A stretch of 64,000 bases of DNA from NCBI GenBank assembly GCA_943788775.1, contig CALSRO010000002.1:1-64000 (forward strand). Reading direction: 5' to 3'. Source of the DNA: an uncultured Flavobacteriales bacterium (GTDB lineage Bacteria > Bacteroidota > Bacteroidia > Flavobacteriales_G > Salibacteraceae). Position 1 is the stretch's first letter. Every line of letters begins with the position of its first letter. Shown here in pieces: positions 11,503 through 21,559 of this stretch. The notes under the pieces were generated by a model. That model was not told the origin of the DNA. It did not search any database and worked only from the letters and a program-made list of their open reading frames with translations. The position numbers were made by a program, and so were the translations under genes.

Positions 11503-11619
11503 TTAACCTTGTCTTTGTTTGTGTTTTGGATTCTTCTTGTTGATGACATAGACGCGTCCCTTGCGTTTCACAATCTTGTCGTCAGCAGACCTTTTCTTTA
11601 CGGATGCTCTGATTTTCAT
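11503..11619 (-). CDS. rpmJ: 50S ribosomal protein L36 (zinc-free type)
   Basis: A 38-codon gene between rpsM and infA, in its canonical place. The protein starts [15 protein letters not shown] and ends [12 protein letters not shown]. Zinc-binding L36 has Cys at 11, 14 and 27 and His at 33; here these are Ser11, Asp14, Asn27 and His33, so it is the C-minus form. L36 binds 23S rRNA late in large-subunit assembly. Spacing is 11 bases to rpsM and 8 bases to infA. Confidence 0.95.
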   Translation of the reverse strand: MKIRASVKKRSADDKIVKRKGRVYVINKKNPKHKQRQG

Positions 11620-11627
11620 AATCCAGC

Positions 11628-11846
11628 TTATTTATATCTGTATGTTATTCTTCCCTTTGTTAAATCGTAAGGCGACATTTCAACTTTTACCTTATCGCCT
11701 GGTAAAATCTTGATGTAATGCATACGCATCTTGCCAGAAATATGGGCTGTGATTACATGTCCATTTTCTAACTCAACACGGAACATTGCGTTTGACAATG
11801 CTTCGGTAATGGTTCCGTCCTGCTCTATTGAAGCTTGTTTTGCCAT
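11628..11846 (-). CDS. infA: Translation initiation factor IF-1
   Basis: A 72-residue single OB-fold (S1-like) protein that occupies the ribosomal A site during initiation. It shows the typical [41 protein letters not shown] and [18 protein letters not shown] segments. It sits between map and rpmJ, eight bases after the map stop. Confidence 0.98.
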   Translation of the reverse strand: MAKQASIEQDGTITEALSNAMFRVELENGHVITAHISGKMRMHYIKILPGDKVKVEMSPYDLTKGRITYRYK

Positions 11847-11854
11847 TTACTCTA

Positions 11855-12634
11855 TTATACTATTACGTTCAATTTTTCTTCTATATATTCAAATGTCGAA
11901 AGCACCTCTGCTTTTCCCTTCCTTACAACCAACGTGTGCTCAAAATGAGCCGATGGTTTTCTATCTGCGGTTACAATGGTCCAACCATCACGTAACTGCG
12001 TCACATCTTTCTTTCCCAAATTAATCATCGGTTCGATCGCAATGACCAATCCGTCAATCAATTTAGTGCCACGACCTCTTTTCCCAAAATTAGGAACCTC
12101 TGGCGGTTCATGAAGCTTCCTTCCTAAACCATGGCCTACCAGTTCACGAACAACACCGAATCCTGCTGATTCAGCTTCCTCTTGAACTGCCGATCCAATA
12201 TCACCAACTCGGTTTCCAGCAATTGCTTGCTCGATGCCCTTATATAGCGATCTCTTTGTCGTATCCAATAACCTTTGAACTTCCTCGCTTACCTCACCAA
12301 CTGCGAAGGTATAAGCTGAGTCTCCGTAGAAACCATTCATCAACACACCACAGTCTACAGAGAGAATGTCTCCGTCAATCAATGGTTTGTTATCAGGAAT
12401 TCCATGAACAACCGCTTCATTTCTAGAAATGCAAAGACTATTCGGAAACCCATTAAAATTCAAAAAACCGGGTATTGCTTTGTGATCCGAGATAAACTCA
12501 AATGCACGTTTGTCTAACTCCAGTGGCGTGACCCCTGGCTTTATCAAACTCGCAACCTCAGCTAAGGTTTTTCCAACAAGTAAAGAACTCTCTCTTATTA
12601 GCGCGATTTCATCCTCGCTTTTTCCTCTCAACAT
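11855..12634 (-). CDS. map: Methionine aminopeptidase type I
   Basis: A 259-residue metalloprotease that removes the initiator Met from nascent proteins. The pita-bread metal ligands are present: Asp in DCGVLMNGFYGDSAYTF (two Asp), His in ELVGHGLGRKLHEPPEVPNFG, Glu in IAIEPMINLG and Glu in SAHFEHTLVV. The placement between secY and infA is common in Bacteroidota and Firmicutes and ties N-terminal processing to the translation cluster. Confidence 0.97.
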   Translation of the reverse strand: MLRGKSEDEIALIRESSLLVGKTLAEVASLIKPGVTPLELDKRAFEFISDHKAIPGFLNFNGFPNSLCISRNEAVVHGIPDNKPLIDGDILSVDCGVLMNGFYGDSAYTFAVGEVSEEVQRLLDTTKRSLYKGIEQAIAGNRVGDIGSAVQEEAESAGFGVVRELVGHGLGRKLHEPPEVPNFGKRGRGTKLIDGLVIAIEPMINLGKKDVTQLRDGWTIVTADRKPSAHFEHTLVVRKGKAEVLSTFEYIEEKLNVIV

Positions 12635-12646
12635 ATCCCTCTCAAC

Positions 12647-13987
12647 TTATCCAGCCATTCCAAAGGCCGAAGAAGATCTTCCTTTTATTTTTCCAGATTT
12701 CATCAATCCGTCATAATGTCTCATCAATAGGTGACTCTCAATTTGCTGAAGAGTGTCAAGTATTACCCCAACCATAATCAACAAAGAAGTTCCACCAAAG
12801 AACAATGCAAAGCCTTGTGAAACTCCTGCAATCATAGCAAACGCAGGAAGAATTGCAACAATACCTAAGAACACCGAACCTGGCAAGGTGATTTTGGATA
12901 ATATATTATCCAAAAATTCACTTGTCTTTTTGCCCGGTTTCACTCCAGGTATAAATCCACCATTTCTCTTTAAATCTTCCGCCATTTGGTTTGGATTTAC
13001 CGTAATCGCGGTATAGAAATATGTAAACGCAATGATTAATACGAAAGTCAAAGCATTATACCAAAAACTTGTAGGGTTTCCTACAGCAGCCGCAATGCCT
13101 GTAGTTGCATCCGAACTCCATAATCCTGCCAAAGTCATAGGCAAAAACATTAAAGCTTGAGCAAATATGATTGGCATTACACCAGCAGCATTTACCTTAA
13201 GTGGAATGAATTGGCGCGCCCCACCAAACTGCTTATTACCAACAACTTTCTTTGCAAAGTTCACAGGTATTCTTCTTGTACCTTGTACTAATGCCACGGT
13301 TGCAATCGTCACCAATAAGAGGAAGACCATTTCAACTAACAACATCACAAAACCACCACCTTGCATTCTTGCAGAAATTTCGAAAGCAAACGCACTGGGC
13401 AATTGAGCAATAATTCCAATCATGATAATCATAGAGATACCATTACCAATACCTTTTTCAGTGATTCGTTCTCCAAGCCACATTACAAATACAGTACCTG
13501 TAACCAATATAAGAACTGTGCTTATTCCCCAGAATGAAAACAAACTTGCGTCTCCACCAACAACAGCTTGGGCTGGAATCTGTGAGGAGATAAAACTAGG
13601 TGCCTGAACCAATGTTATGATAATCGTTAACAGCCTTGTCCACTGATTGATCCTTTTCCTTCCACTTTCACCCTCTCGTTGCATTTTTTGAATTGCAGGA
13701 ACCGCAATTCCCATCAATTGCACTACAATAGATGCAGAAATGTAAGGCATTATACCTAGGGCAAATATCGAGGCGCGACTGAAAGCTCCGCCTGCGAATA
13801 TGTTCAATAATGCTGCAAGACCTTGTGCTCCCGAATTCAATTCATTCAACACTCCCGGATCTACTCCAGGTAGCACTACGAAAGAACCTAAACGGTAAAT
13901 CAATAAGAGACCTAGTGTGTTTATTATACGCACTCTTAGATCTTCGATCTTCCAAATGTTCTGAAATGTTTCTACTAGTCTCTTCAT
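12647..13987 (-). CDS. secY: Protein translocase subunit SecY
   Basis: The ten-helix channel of the Sec translocon (446 residues). It shows N-terminal IWKIEDLRVRIINTLGLLLI, the plug and TM2 region LNIFAGGAFSRASIFALGIMPYISASI, and the cytoplasmic loop QRRIPV-like TRRIPVNFAKKV near 238. The C-terminal LLMRHYDGLMKSGKIKGR is typical. Exported products in this window, including the T9SS cargo proteins, would cross the inner membrane through it. The start is six bases after the rplO stop. Confidence 0.97.
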   Translation of the reverse strand: MKRLVETFQNIWKIEDLRVRIINTLGLLLIYRLGSFVVLPGVDPGVLNELNSGAQGLAALLNIFAGGAFSRASIFALGIMPYISASIVVQLMGIAVPAIQKMQREGESGRKRINQWTRLLTIIITLVQAPSFISSQIPAQAVVGGDASLFSFWGISTVLILVTGTVFVMWLGERITEKGIGNGISMIIMIGIIAQLPSAFAFEISARMQGGGFVMLLVEMVFLLLVTIATVALVQGTRRIPVNFAKKVVGNKQFGGARQFIPLKVNAAGVMPIIFAQALMFLPMTLAGLWSSDATTGIAAAVGNPTSFWYNALTFVLIIAFTYFYTAITVNPNQMAEDLKRNGGFIPGVKPGKKTSEFLDNILSKITLPGSVFLGIVAILPAFAMIAGVSQGFALFFGGTSLLIMVGVILDTLQQIESHLLMRHYDGLMKSGKIKGRSSSAFGMAG

Positions 13988-13992
13988 TATTA

Positions 13993-14440
13993 CTATTCAA
14001 CGATCGTTACTGAACCACCCTTTGCTTCAATTGCTGCAGCGGCTGTCTTTGAGAAAGCGTGCGCAGTTACTGTAAGCTTCGCGCTGATCTCACCTCGACC
14101 TAAAATCTTAATCAAATCCTTTTTTCCTGCGATTGACTTCTCACGCAAAATTCAGGAGTTATCTCATTCACTTTATTATCATCACCAATTTCTGGATTGT
14201 ATCCAAGTTGATTCCTGAATATACCACTCGGTTTGGATTCTTGAATCCAAACTTCGGTACTCTTCTTTGAAGTGGCATTTGTCCACCTTCAAAACCAACT
14301 TTTTTGGAGTATCCACTTCTAGATTTGGCGCCTTTGTGACCGCGAGAAGCAGTACCGCCTGAACCAGAACCTTCACCTCTACCGAGACGTTTGTTCGTTC
14401 TTACCGAGCCTTTTGCAGGCTTTAAATTACTTAAGTCCAT
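13993..14440 (-). CDS. rplO: 50S ribosomal protein L15, two frameshifts
   Basis: L15 binds 23S rRNA and is a late-assembly large-subunit protein. The frame from 14440 gives the N-terminal [18 protein letters not shown], the Gly-rich [20 protein letters not shown] and [17 protein letters not shown], then stops early at 14168. One added base at about 14183-14187 restores [16 protein letters not shown] second added T at about 14147-14151 restores [20 protein letters not shown] and runs to ITIVE-like SVTIVE with stop at 13993-13995, about 148 residues in all. Two single-base deletions in an essential-type gene point to sequence error. Confidence 0.9.
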
Positions 14441-14448
14441 TTCTTAGG

Positions 14449-14631
14449 TTACTTTACTTCTTCAACGGTTATTAAATGTCGAACCTTATTTAGCATTCCC
14501 AGTATCTGAGGTGTGGCTTCTTTTTCGACAGTTGAATTCATTCTTTTCAAGCCAAGAGCTGCAAGAGTAGCTTTTTGCTTCTCAGGTCGCCTAATGGCTG
14601 ACTTAACTTTTGTGATTTTAATCTTTGTCAT
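14449..14631 (-). CDS. rpmD: 50S ribosomal protein L30
   Basis: A 60-residue protein of the large subunit, matching the short bacterial L30 form: [42 protein letters not shown] and a closing HLITVEEV. It lies between rpsE and rplO as in the canonical spc operon. Confidence 0.96.
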   Translation of the reverse strand: MTKIKITKVKSAIRRPEKQKATLAALGLKRMNSTVEKEATPQILGMLNKVRHLITVEEVK

Positions 14632-14636
14632 GGTTC

Positions 14637-15155
14637 TTATCCGTTAAAAACGATATCTAGACTAACTCCTCGTTGTCTTGCTATTGTAGACGCATCACGT
14701 AGTTGTGTTAAACCCTCAATTGTAGCCTTCACTACGTTTGCTGGGTTTGACGAACCTTTCGACTTTGCCAATACATCTGTAACACCAACACTCTCCAGCA
14801 CTGCGCGCATCGCACCACCAGCAATTACTCCGGTACCATGTGCGGCAGGCTTAAGGAAAATATGTGCTCCACCAAATCTTCCTTCTTGTTCGTGAGGAAC
14901 TGTGCCCTTCACAATAGGAACTTTAATTAAGTTCTTTTTCGCATCATCAATTGCTTTCTCAATGGCACTCGTAGCTTCCTTAGCCTTTCCAAGTCCGTGA
15001 CCAACAACGCCATTTTCATTACCAACAACAACTACAGCGGAGAATCCAAATGCTCTACCACCTTTTGTCACTTTAGTAACACGTCTTACTTCAACCAAAC
15101 GATCTTTTAATTCAATCTCGCTTGATTTTACTCTTTTTATGTTTTCGCTTGCCAT
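14637..15155 (-). CDS. rpsE: 30S ribosomal protein S5
   Basis: A 172-residue protein at the mRNA entry site that supports decoding accuracy and helicase activity. It has the N-terminal double-stranded RNA-binding domain ([25 protein letters not shown]) and the C-terminal domain with [20 protein letters not shown] and [16 protein letters not shown]. Its frame is intact although genes on both sides have indels. Confidence 0.98.
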   Translation of the reverse strand: MASENIKRVKSSEIELKDRLVEVRRVTKVTKGGRAFGFSAVVVVGNENGVVGHGLGKAKEATSAIEKAIDDAKKNLIKVPIVKGTVPHEQEGRFGGAHIFLKPAAHGTGVIAGGAMRAVLESVGVTDVLAKSKGSSNPANVVKATIEGLTQLRDASTIARQRGVSLDIVFNG

Positions 15156-15162
15156 CGGTGAC

Positions 15163-15515
15163 TTAGAATTTTAATCCGTTTTCTCTTGCAGCCTCTGCCA
15201 ATGCCTTGACACGACCATGATATAGATAACCATTTCGATCGAATACAACTGATTCAAGCCAGCAGCTTTTGCAGATTCAGCAATCTTCTTTCCAACAACA
15301 CCAGCTTGCTCTAACTTTGAGCCCTTGTGCGCTGTTTTATCTCCCAAAGACGATGCTGAGGCTACAGTGCGTCCTGTTACATCATCAATTAACTGAGCAT
15401 AAATCTCTTTATTACTTCTGTAAATTGATAAGCGTGGAGTTTCCGTTGACCCTATTATAGTCTTTCGAATGCGCTTTTTGATTCGCGCCCTTCTTTCTGG
15501 TTTCGTTAATGCCAT
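15163..15515 (-). CDS. rplR: 50S ribosomal protein L18, frameshifted
   Basis: L18 binds 5S rRNA with L5. The frame from 15515 gives [39 protein letters not shown] and [10 protein letters not shown], then goes out of register. Adding one base at about 15247-15252 restores [20 protein letters not shown] and ARENGLKF with stop at 15163-15165, which is the conserved L18 end. Without the correction the tail would be a nonsense stretch ending at 15171. A sequencing deletion is the simplest cause. Confidence 0.92.
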
Positions 15516-15516
15516 C

Positions 15517-16074
15517 CTATATATTATTTAGATGCTGATTTACCAGCTTTTCTTCTACTTGTTCACCTACGAATCTGATACCTTTTCCTTTGTATGGCTC
15601 AGGCTTTCTCAATGATCTGATTTTAGCAGCAACTGATCCTATGAGTTGCTTATCAAAAGACTCAAGAGTAATGATCGGATTCTTACCTCTCTCTTGCTCT
15701 GCTGAAGCCTTAATTTCTTTGGGCAATTCAAATACTACGTTATGAGAGTATCCCAGAGCCAATTCAAGTTTTTGACCTTGAACAGCCGCACGATATCCAA
15801 CTCCAACTAATTCCTGCTTTACAACATATCCTTTGGATACGCCTTCGATCATGTTGTTGACCAATGATCTGTACAGTCCGTGCTTAGCACGATGATCTTT
15901 ATGATCTGACTCACGCGAGAAGGTGATCTCTGAACCTTCAATGCTAACGCCAATACAAGCATCAATTGCTTGTTTCAACTCGCCTTTTGAACCTTTAACT
16001 ATCATCTCGCCATTGTTGAAACTAACTTCAACTCCAGCAGGGACAGTTATTGGTGCTTTTCCTATTCGTGACAT
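15517..16074 (-). CDS. rplF: 50S ribosomal protein L6
   Basis: A 185-residue protein near the sarcin-ricin loop and factor-binding site. It shows [16 protein letters not shown] at the start, the two L6 repeats, and the C-terminal signature [18 protein letters not shown]. It starts 19 bases after the restored rpsH stop. Confidence 0.98.
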   Translation of the reverse strand: MSRIGKAPITVPAGVEVSFNNGEMIVKGSKGELKQAIDACIGVSIEGSEITFSRESDHKDHRAKHGLYRSLVNNMIEGVSKGYVVKQELVGVGYRAAVQGQKLELALGYSHNVVFELPKEIKASAEQERGKNPIITLESFDKQLIGSVAAKIRSLRKPEPYKGKGIRFVGEQVEEKLVNQHLNNI

Positions 16075-16093
16075 TTTTCTCTATTGAAATCTA

Positions 16094-16496
16094 TTAATAA
16101 ACGTAGCAAAGAACCTCACCACCAACATTTTGCTGTCGAGCTTCTTTATCACTCATTACTCCTTTTGAAGTACTTACGATTGCAATTCCCAAACCGTTCA
16201 AACACTCTTGGAATACTATCGGAACCTCTATATTTTCTTAAACCAGGCTTACTTACTCTCTGAAGATCTTTGATTGCTGATGACTTTGTCACCTTATCAT
16301 ATTTCAAAGCAATTTTAATATTGCCTTGATGACCTTCTTCCTGGAATTTATAACTTAAAATATATCCTTTCTCGAATAAAATTTTTGTTATTTCCTTTTT
16401 CACCCCTGATGCTGGAATATCCACCACTCGGTGGTTTGCCCGCATCGCGTTTCTTAAACGGGTTAAATAATCTGCTATTGGATCTGTTACTGCCAT
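16094..16496 (-). CDS. rpsH: 30S ribosomal protein S8, frameshifted
   Basis: S8 is a primary binder of the 16S central domain. The frame from 16496 gives [20 protein letters not shown] through [19 protein letters not shown], then drifts. Deleting one T at about 16200-16202 restores [20 protein letters not shown] and [15 protein letters not shown] with stop at 16094-16096. This is the universal S8 C-terminus with the STSKG motif that contacts RNA. An insertion error in the read or assembly is most likely. Confidence 0.93.
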
Positions 16497-16516
16497 TGCT
16501 CTTTTCTTAATCTAAG

Positions 16517-16786
16517 TTACCAGCTTGCTTTTGAAACACCTGGGATAAGTCCCTTGTTAGCCATTTCTCTAAAAGTTACTCTCGAAATACCAAATTGACG
16601 CATATAGCCTCTTGGTCTTCCAGTTAGTTTGCATCTATTATGCAACCTAACTGCTGATGAATTTTTAGGAAGTTTTTGAAGTTCTTCCCATCTTCCTTCA
16701 GCTTTTAATTGAGCTCTTTTATCAGCATATTGATCTACCATATGCTGACGCTTTCGCTCTCTGGCTTTCATTGATTCCTTTGCCAT
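16517..16786 (-). CDS. rpsN: 30S ribosomal protein S14 (zinc-free type)
   Basis: An 89-residue S14 of the long, C-minus form that has no CxxC zinc knuckle. The conserved end is [19 protein letters not shown] and [18 protein letters not shown]. It sits in the 30S head. Four bases separate it from rplE, so translation is likely coupled. Confidence 0.97.
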   Translation of the reverse strand: MAKESMKARERKRQHMVDQYADKRAQLKAEGRWEELQKLPKNSSAVRLHNRCKLTGRPRGYMRQFGISRVTFREMANKGLIPGVSKASW

Positions 16787-16789
16787 AAC

Positions 16790-17341
16790 TTATTTTTTGA
16801 ACGGTAACCCGAATTCTTTTAAAAGTTCAAATGCTTCTTCGTTTGTGTTCGCAGAAGTCACCATTGTAATGTCCATTCCTGTCACTTTATTGATCTTGTC
16901 AATATCGATCTCAGGAAATATAATTTGTTCTTTGATTCCGAGGTTGTAATTACCTCGACCATCAAAGCCTTTTGGATTGATTCCTCTAAAGTCTCTAGTT
17001 CTTGGCAAAGCCACGGAAACTAAACGATCTAGAAATTCGTACATCATATCACCTCTTAGGGTAACTTTTGCTCCAATTGGCATTCCCTTTCTCAATTTGA
17101 AATTGGAAACATCTTTCTTAGCGAAGGTTGAAATTGCCTTTTGACCGCTGATCATTGTCATTTCTGCCAATGCATTTTCAATGACCTTTTTATCTGCCGT
17201 AGCATCGCCCAAACCTTGACTAAGAACAATCTTCTTAAGTCTTGGCACTTGCATGATCGAAGTATATTGAAATCTCTCCATTAATACAGGAGATATCTTT
17301 TCGCTATAATCCTTCTTTAGTCTTGGAATGTAATTACTCAT
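16790..17341 (-). CDS. rplE: 50S ribosomal protein L5
   Basis: A 183-residue 5S rRNA-binding protein that forms an intersubunit bridge with S13. It has [24 protein letters not shown] sequence near residue 29, the Thr/Lys-rich [20 protein letters not shown], and [20 protein letters not shown] near 120. Its ATG overlaps the rplX stop by four bases (ATGA), a sign of translational coupling. Confidence 0.98.
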   Translation of the reverse strand: MSNYIPRLKKDYSEKISPVLMERFQYTSIMQVPRLKKIVLSQGLGDATADKKVIENALAEMTMISGQKAISTFAKKDVSNFKLRKGMPIGAKVTLRGDMMYEFLDRLVSVALPRTRDFRGINPKGFDGRGNYNLGIKEQIIFPEIDIDKINKVTGMDITMVTSANTNEEAFELLKEFGLPFKK

Positions 17342-17673
17342 TTGATAACCTCCCCTGATCTTTTTGAATATCTAATCTTCTTTCCACTATCATCCGTCTT
17401 TCGACCAATTCTGCATGGCTTACCATCTTTAGGATCGATATGAAGTAGGTTGGAAATATGGATGGATCCTTCCTTCTTTACAATACCGCCATCTGGATTA
17501 GCCGCATTCGGCTTTGTGTGAACTGACATGATATTCAATCCTTCAACGACAACTCGCATTTTGGATCTATCAACGTCAAGAACTCGCCCAGACTTTCCTT
17601 TTTCATTTCCAGAGATTGCAATTACTTGATCTCCTTTTTTTATGTGCAATTTCTTTTGCATTTCATTTATCAT
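17338..17673 (-). CDS. rplX: 50S ribosomal protein L24
   Basis: A 111-residue KOW-domain protein that starts large-subunit assembly. The motif [20 protein letters not shown] is near residue 13, followed by [14 protein letters not shown] and [20 protein letters not shown]. The first ATG (17673) abuts the rplN stop; a second ATG four codons on (17661) gives [11 protein letters not shown], a usual start for the family, so the true start could be either. Confidence 0.96.
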   Translation of the reverse strand: MINEMQKKLHIKKGDQVIAISGNEKGKSGRVLDVDRSKMRVVVEGLNIMSVHTKPNAANPDGGIVKKEGSIHISNLLHIDPKDGKPCRIGRKTDDSGKKIRYSKRSGEVIK

Positions 17674-18042
17674 TTAAAGCACTTCAGGTGCTAATGACAC
17701 TATTTTCATAAACTGCTTCTCACGAAGCTCTCGAGCAACAGGTCCGAAAATTCGGGTTCCTCTCATCTCACCAGTAGCATTCAATAACACTACTGCATTT
17801 TCATCAAATCTGATGTACGAACCATCATTTCTGCGAACTTCTTTTCTGGTACGAACCACAACAGCTCGGCTTACCGCGCCTTTCTTAATGTTGCCCGCAG
17901 GTAAAGCATCTTTAACGGAAACTACCACTAGGTCACCAATGCTTGCATACCTTCTTTTTGTACCTCCCAACACTCTAATGCAAAGAACTTCTTTTGCACC
18001 GCTGTTGTCGGCCACCTTCATACGTGATTCTTGCTGTAACAT
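17674..18042 (-). CDS. rplN: 50S ribosomal protein L14
   Basis: A 122-residue protein at the subunit interface. It matches L14 along its length: [60 protein letters not shown] and [21 protein letters not shown]. The first gene of the spc segment, nine bases after rpsQ. Confidence 0.98.
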   Translation of the reverse strand: MLQQESRMKVADNSGAKEVLCIRVLGGTKRRYASIGDLVVVSVKDALPAGNIKKGAVSRAVVVRTRKEVRRNDGSYIRFDENAVVLLNATGEMRGTRIFGPVARELREKQFMKIVSLAPEVL

Positions 18043-18051
18043 CTCTAGTGA

Positions 18052-18309
18052 TTATTTAGCTTTTTCGACAATTTCGACCATTCTCCAGCACTTACGCTTG
18101 CTAATTGGTCGAGTTTCCATTATTCGAACGGTGTCACCAATTCCGGATTCATTCTTTTCGTCATGAGCCACAAATTTCTTTGAGACGTTAACGAACTTAC
18201 CGTACTTGGCGTGCTTCATTTTTCTCGAAACAGTTACCACAATGGATTTCTCCATTTTGTTACTTGTTACGATACCGATTCGTTCTTTTCTTAAATTTCT
18301 TTCAGACAT
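18052..18309 (-). CDS. rpsQ: 30S ribosomal protein S17
   Basis: An 85-residue OB-fold protein that binds the 5' domain of 16S rRNA. It shows [19 protein letters not shown], the S17 signature [19 protein letters not shown] and the ending MVEIVEKAK. Ten bases after rpmC. Confidence 0.97.
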   Translation of the reverse strand: MSERNLRKERIGIVTSNKMEKSIVVTVSRKMKHAKYGKFVNVSKKFVAHDEKNESGIGDTVRIMETRPISKRKCWRMVEIVEKAK

Positions 18310-18319
18310 GATCTATATC

Positions 18320-18514
18320 TTAAGCTTCTTTTGATCTTCTGGTTAATTCGGTCATCAATCGTGCAACGTCATTCTTGCGTTCACGAAGTACCAATGGATT
18401 CTCTAAAGGAGAAATTGCATGTTGCATTTTCAACTTAGCAAGTGTCGACTTTTCATCGATCAACCTATCCTCTATTTCTTCGGTTGTCATTTCCCGAATC
18501 ACTGATGATTTCAT
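18320..18514 (-). CDS. rpmC: 50S ribosomal protein L29
   Basis: A 64-residue two-helix protein next to the peptide exit tunnel, where trigger factor and SRP dock. It reads MTTEEIEDRLIDEKSTLAKL then HAISPLENPLVLRERKNDVARL and MTELTRRS, all typical. The first Met at 18514 precedes MTTEEI by eight codons and fits other Bacteroidota (MKSSVIREMTTEE). Confidence 0.97.
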   Translation of the reverse strand: MKSSVIREMTTEEIEDRLIDEKSTLAKLKMQHAISPLENPLVLRERKNDVARLMTELTRRSKEA

Positions 18515-18525
18515 GTTCTTTCTTT

Positions 18526-18948
18526 TTAATCTTCAGAGTAATCTCTTCTTACTACAAACTTGGTTACTAATGGAAGCTTTTGAGCCGCCAGTCTAAGTGC
18601 CTCTTTGGCCACCTCCTGGTTCACACCTTCAACTTCAAATAGCATTCTACCCGGCTCAATTTTGGCTGCCCAATGATCCAAAGCACCTTTACCTTTACCC
18701 ATCCGCACTTCTGCTGGTTTCTTTGTAATCGGTGTGTCTGGAAAAATTCGGATCCACACTTGACCTTCACGCTTCATATATCTTGTCACTGCAATACGAG
18801 CGGCTTCAATCTGACGAGAAGTTAATCTCCCCATATCAAGACTCTTTATTCCAAATGTCCCAAAAGCTAACTGGTTTCCTCTTTGGGCATTTCCCTTGAT
18901 TCTACCTTTTTGCTGCTTTCTATGTTTTGTTTTCTTCGGTGATAACAT
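18526..18948 (-). CDS. rplP: 50S ribosomal protein L16
   Basis: A 140-residue protein lining the A-site region of the large subunit. It shows [19 protein letters not shown] at the start, [20 protein letters not shown], the signature [20 protein letters not shown] and [18 protein letters not shown]. Twelve bases separate it from rpsC. Confidence 0.98.
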   Translation of the reverse strand: MLSPKKTKHRKQQKGRIKGNAQRGNQLAFGTFGIKSLDMGRLTSRQIEAARIAVTRYMKREGQVWIRIFPDTPITKKPAEVRMGKGKGALDHWAAKIEPGRMLFEVEGVNQEVAKEALRLAAQKLPLVTKFVVRRDYSED

Positions 18949-18959
18949 TCCTCAAATAT

Positions 18960-19691
18960 TTAAGCGTTTGGCTTTCTTCTTGCTCCGCGACCTCCGCGAC
19001 CTGCATCCGGTCCACCTTTAGCTTTGTTAGGAGTTCCTGAACCTACTGATGCACTTAGGTCACGCTTTCCGTAGACCTCGCCCTTGCAAATCCAAACCTT
19101 CACTCCAATTCGTCCATAAGTTGTATGTGCTTCTGACAAAGCATAGTCTATATCTGCACGAAACGTGTGCAAAGGTGTACGACCATCTTTATATTGCTCC
19201 GTTCTCGCCATTTCAGCACCGTTTAAACGACCACTGATCATCACCTTAATTCCTTCAGCACCCATTCGCATGGTAGAGGCAACAGACATTTTCGCGGCTC
19301 TTCTAAAGGAAATTCTTCCTTCAATTTGCCTTGCAATCGCGTCTGCAACCAATTTTGCATCGAGTTCAGGTCTTTTTATTTCATAGATGTTGATTTGAAC
19401 CTCCTTACCGGTCAGCTTTTTCAACTCTTCCTTGAGTTTATCAACTTCTTGTCCTCCTTTACCGATAATGATGCCTGGACGAGCCGTATTAATAGTAACA
19501 GTTACTAATTTCATTGTTCGCTCAATTACTATGTGCGAAACACTAGCACTCTTCAAACGGGCATAGATATATTCTCTGATTTTAGCATCTTCTGCTAATT
19601 TATCACCAAAGTTTTTACCTCCATACCATTGAGAGTCCCATCCTCTGATGAACCCTAGTCTATTACCAATTGGATTTGTCTTTTGTCCCAT
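18960..19691 (-). CDS. rpsC: 30S ribosomal protein S3
   Basis: A 243-residue protein forming part of the mRNA entry pore. It starts [20 protein letters not shown], has the KH motif [20 protein letters not shown], and the C-terminal [20 protein letters not shown] and [15 protein letters not shown]. The end is a Gly/Arg-rich tail. The ATG overlaps the rplV stop by one base (TAATG). Confidence 0.98.
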   Translation of the reverse strand: MGQKTNPIGNRLGFIRGWDSQWYGGKNFGDKLAEDAKIREYIYARLKSASVSHIVIERTMKLVTVTINTARPGIIIGKGGQEVDKLKEELKKLTGKEVQINIYEIKRPELDAKLVADAIARQIEGRISFRRAAKMSVASTMRMGAEGIKVMISGRLNGAEMARTEQYKDGRTPLHTFRADIDYALSEAHTTYGRIGVKVWICKGEVYGKRDLSASVGSGTPNKAKGGPDAGRGGRGARRKPNA

Positions 19692-20137
19692 TAGGCTTCG
19701 GTTTCTGTTGTTTCAACTTTATTACTTACGCGCTCTCTGAAGTCTGGATTCACTGAATCTAGAATCATAGTTACGTGATTTGATCTTTTTCTAATTCGAA
19801 AAGCCCGTCCCTGTGGAGCAGGTTGAATTCTCTTCAATACTCTACCACCATCAACAGAAATCTCCTTAATAATTAAGTCAGCCTCTTCCCATCTTTCGCC
19901 TGTCTTTTGCTCAAAGTTTGATATCGCTGAACGTAGTAGCTTATCAAGGTCCTTTGCAGCATGCTTCTTTGTAAACTGAAGAACTGCTGACGCCTTAGCG
20001 ACATCCATTCCTCGCACCAAATCCGCAACGAGCCTCATTTTCCGTGGTGATGTAGGACAATTACGCAGGCTTGCGATATAGAGATTCTTTCGATCCTCTT
20101 TTATCTGCTGAGCCATATTATGCTTTCGAACTCCCAT
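19691..20137 (-). CDS. rplV: 50S ribosomal protein L22
   Basis: A 148-residue exit-tunnel protein. After the short N-terminal [18 protein letters not shown] leader, common in Bacteroidota, it has [20 protein letters not shown], a conserved core, and the beta-hairpin region [20 protein letters not shown], where macrolide-resistance changes arise; no unusual residue is evident there. A short acidic tail follows. Confidence 0.97.
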   Translation of the reverse strand: MGVRKHNMAQQIKEDRKNLYIASLRNCPTSPRKMRLVADLVRGMDVAKASAVLQFTKKHAAKDLDKLLRSAISNFEQKTGERWEEADLIIKEISVDGGRVLKRIQPAPQGRAFRIRKRSNHVTMILDSVNPDFRERVSNKVETTETEA

Positions 20138-20144
20138 GATTCAA

Positions 20145-20420
20145 TTATTTCTTACCTTTTTTATTACCGGAGTGACCTCTGAAATTTCTCGTAGGCGCGA
20201 ACTCACCGAGTTTATGACCAACCATATTCTCTGTAACATATACAGGAATGAATTTTTTGCCATTGTGCACAGCAATTGTCAGTCCTACAAACTCAGGTGT
20301 AATCATCGAAGCTCGGCTCCAAGTTTTTATTACAGTCTTCTTTCCAGAACTCTGTGCTTCTTCAGCTCTCTGCTGAAGCTTATAGTGCACAAACGGTGGC
20401 TTTTTAAGTGATCTACTCAT
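20145..20420 (-). CDS. rpsS: 30S ribosomal protein S19
   Basis: A 91-residue protein of the 30S head that pairs with S13. It shows [40 protein letters not shown] and the signature [20 protein letters not shown], then a basic tail. Length is normal. It lies six bases after rplB. Confidence 0.98.
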   Translation of the reverse strand: MSRSLKKPPFVHYKLQQRAEEAQSSGKKTVIKTWSRASMITPEFVGLTIAVHNGKKFIPVYVTENMVGHKLGEFAPTRNFRGHSGNKKGKK

Positions 20421-20426
20421 GCCTAA

Positions 20427-21251
20427 TTATTTCTTTCGTTTTTCTACGATAAACTTATTCGTTGGCTTCTTCTTAGCCCTTGTTTTGTATCCTTTAGCCG
20501 GAATTCCATTTCGTGATCTAGGGTGTCCTCCAGATGCGCGTCCTTCACCACCACCCATTGGGTGATCCACTGGATTCATAGCTACACCTCTCACTCTTGG
20601 TCTTCTTCCTAACCACCTTGAACGACCAGCTTTACCGCTTCTTTCTAGGAAGTGATCTGAATTCGAAACCGCACCAACTGTTGCACAGCATGTTAACAAT
20701 ACCATGCGCACCTCGCTGCTTGGCATTTTAAGAACAGCATATTTACCTTCCTTGGCAGTGAGTTGGGCATATGTCCCTGCACTTCTTGCAAACTTACCTC
20801 CTTGACCTGGATACAATTCGATGTTGTGTACGATAGTACCTAGAGGCATATCTCCCAACTTCAAAGTGTTTCCTATCTCTGGAGCTGCACTCGCACCACT
20901 AATGACTTCCTGTCCAACTTGTAAACCAGCTGGAGCAATAATATATCGCTTTTCGCCATCGGTATATTCCACCAATGCAATTCGCGCATTTCTATTTGGA
21001 TCGTATTCTATTGTTTTTACAGTAGCTGGAGCATCAAGTCTCTCTCTTTTAAAATCGATGATTCGATATCTTTGCTTATGTCCACCGCCTCGTTGACGTA
21101 TGGTCATTTTACCTGTATTATTTCGACCGCCACTCTTTTTCTTGCCAACAAGAAGCGACTTCTCAGGCTTATCCGTAGTGATCGTATCAAAAGAACTTAC
21201 AACTTTAAATCGTTGTCCAGGTGTAGTCGGTTTTAGTTTTCTAACTGCCAT
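20427..21251 (-). CDS. rplB: 50S ribosomal protein L2
   Basis: A 274-residue large-subunit protein at the peptidyl-transferase neighbourhood and bridge B7b. Conserved parts: KTTPGQRF-like [68 protein letters not shown], and the signature [19 protein letters not shown] with the conserved His, followed by [19 protein letters not shown]. Confidence 0.98.
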   Translation of the reverse strand: MAVRKLKPTTPGQRFKVVSSFDTITTDKPEKSLLVGKKKSGGRNNTGKMTIRQRGGGHKQRYRIIDFKRERLDAPATVKTIEYDPNRNARIALVEYTDGEKRYIIAPAGLQVGQEVISGASAAPEIGNTLKLGDMPLGTIVHNIELYPGQGGKFARSAGTYAQLTAKEGKYAVLKMPSSEVRMVLLTCCATVGAVSNSDHFLERSGKAGRSRWLGRRPRVRGVAMNPVDHPMGGGEGRASGGHPRSRNGIPAKGYKTRAKKKPTNKFIVEKRKK

Positions 21252-21262
21252 CTTTCCTTGTC

Positions 21263-21553
21263 TTATATATTAGCGTAGAAATCAATTACATCACCTTCAG
21301 CAACAGTCACAACTGCCTTTTTGAAGTGATTACCTCGGCCAGAAAGAATTGCACTCTTCGTGAATCTTTTCTTAGTCTTACCTGCATACACCATCGTATT
21401 GATTGATGTGACAGATACTTTGTATTGATCTTCAACAGCCTTGCGAATTTCAACCTTGTTGGCTTTTCGCTCTACGATGAATCCGTACTGACCGCGCTTC
21501 TCGCTCAATTCAGTCATCTTCTCTGTGATCAGTGGTTTTAATAAAACGCTCAT
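21263..21553 (-). CDS. rplW: 50S ribosomal protein L23
   Basis: A 96-residue exit-tunnel protein and docking site for trigger factor and SRP. It shows [40 protein letters not shown] and [15 protein letters not shown] [15 protein letters not shown]. Twelve bases separate it from rplB. Confidence 0.97.
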   Translation of the reverse strand: MSVLLKPLITEKMTELSEKRGQYGFIVERKANKVEIRKAVEDQYKVSVTSINTMVYAGKTKKRFTKSAILSGRGNHFKKAVVTVAEGDVIDFYANI

Positions 21554-21559
21554 CTCTGA

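Noticed and set aside
11113..16496. Programmed frameshifting in rpsM, rplO, rplR or rpsH
   Set aside because: No conserved slippery site with downstream structure is evident, these genes are not known to use it, and rplO would need two events. Sequence error is simpler.
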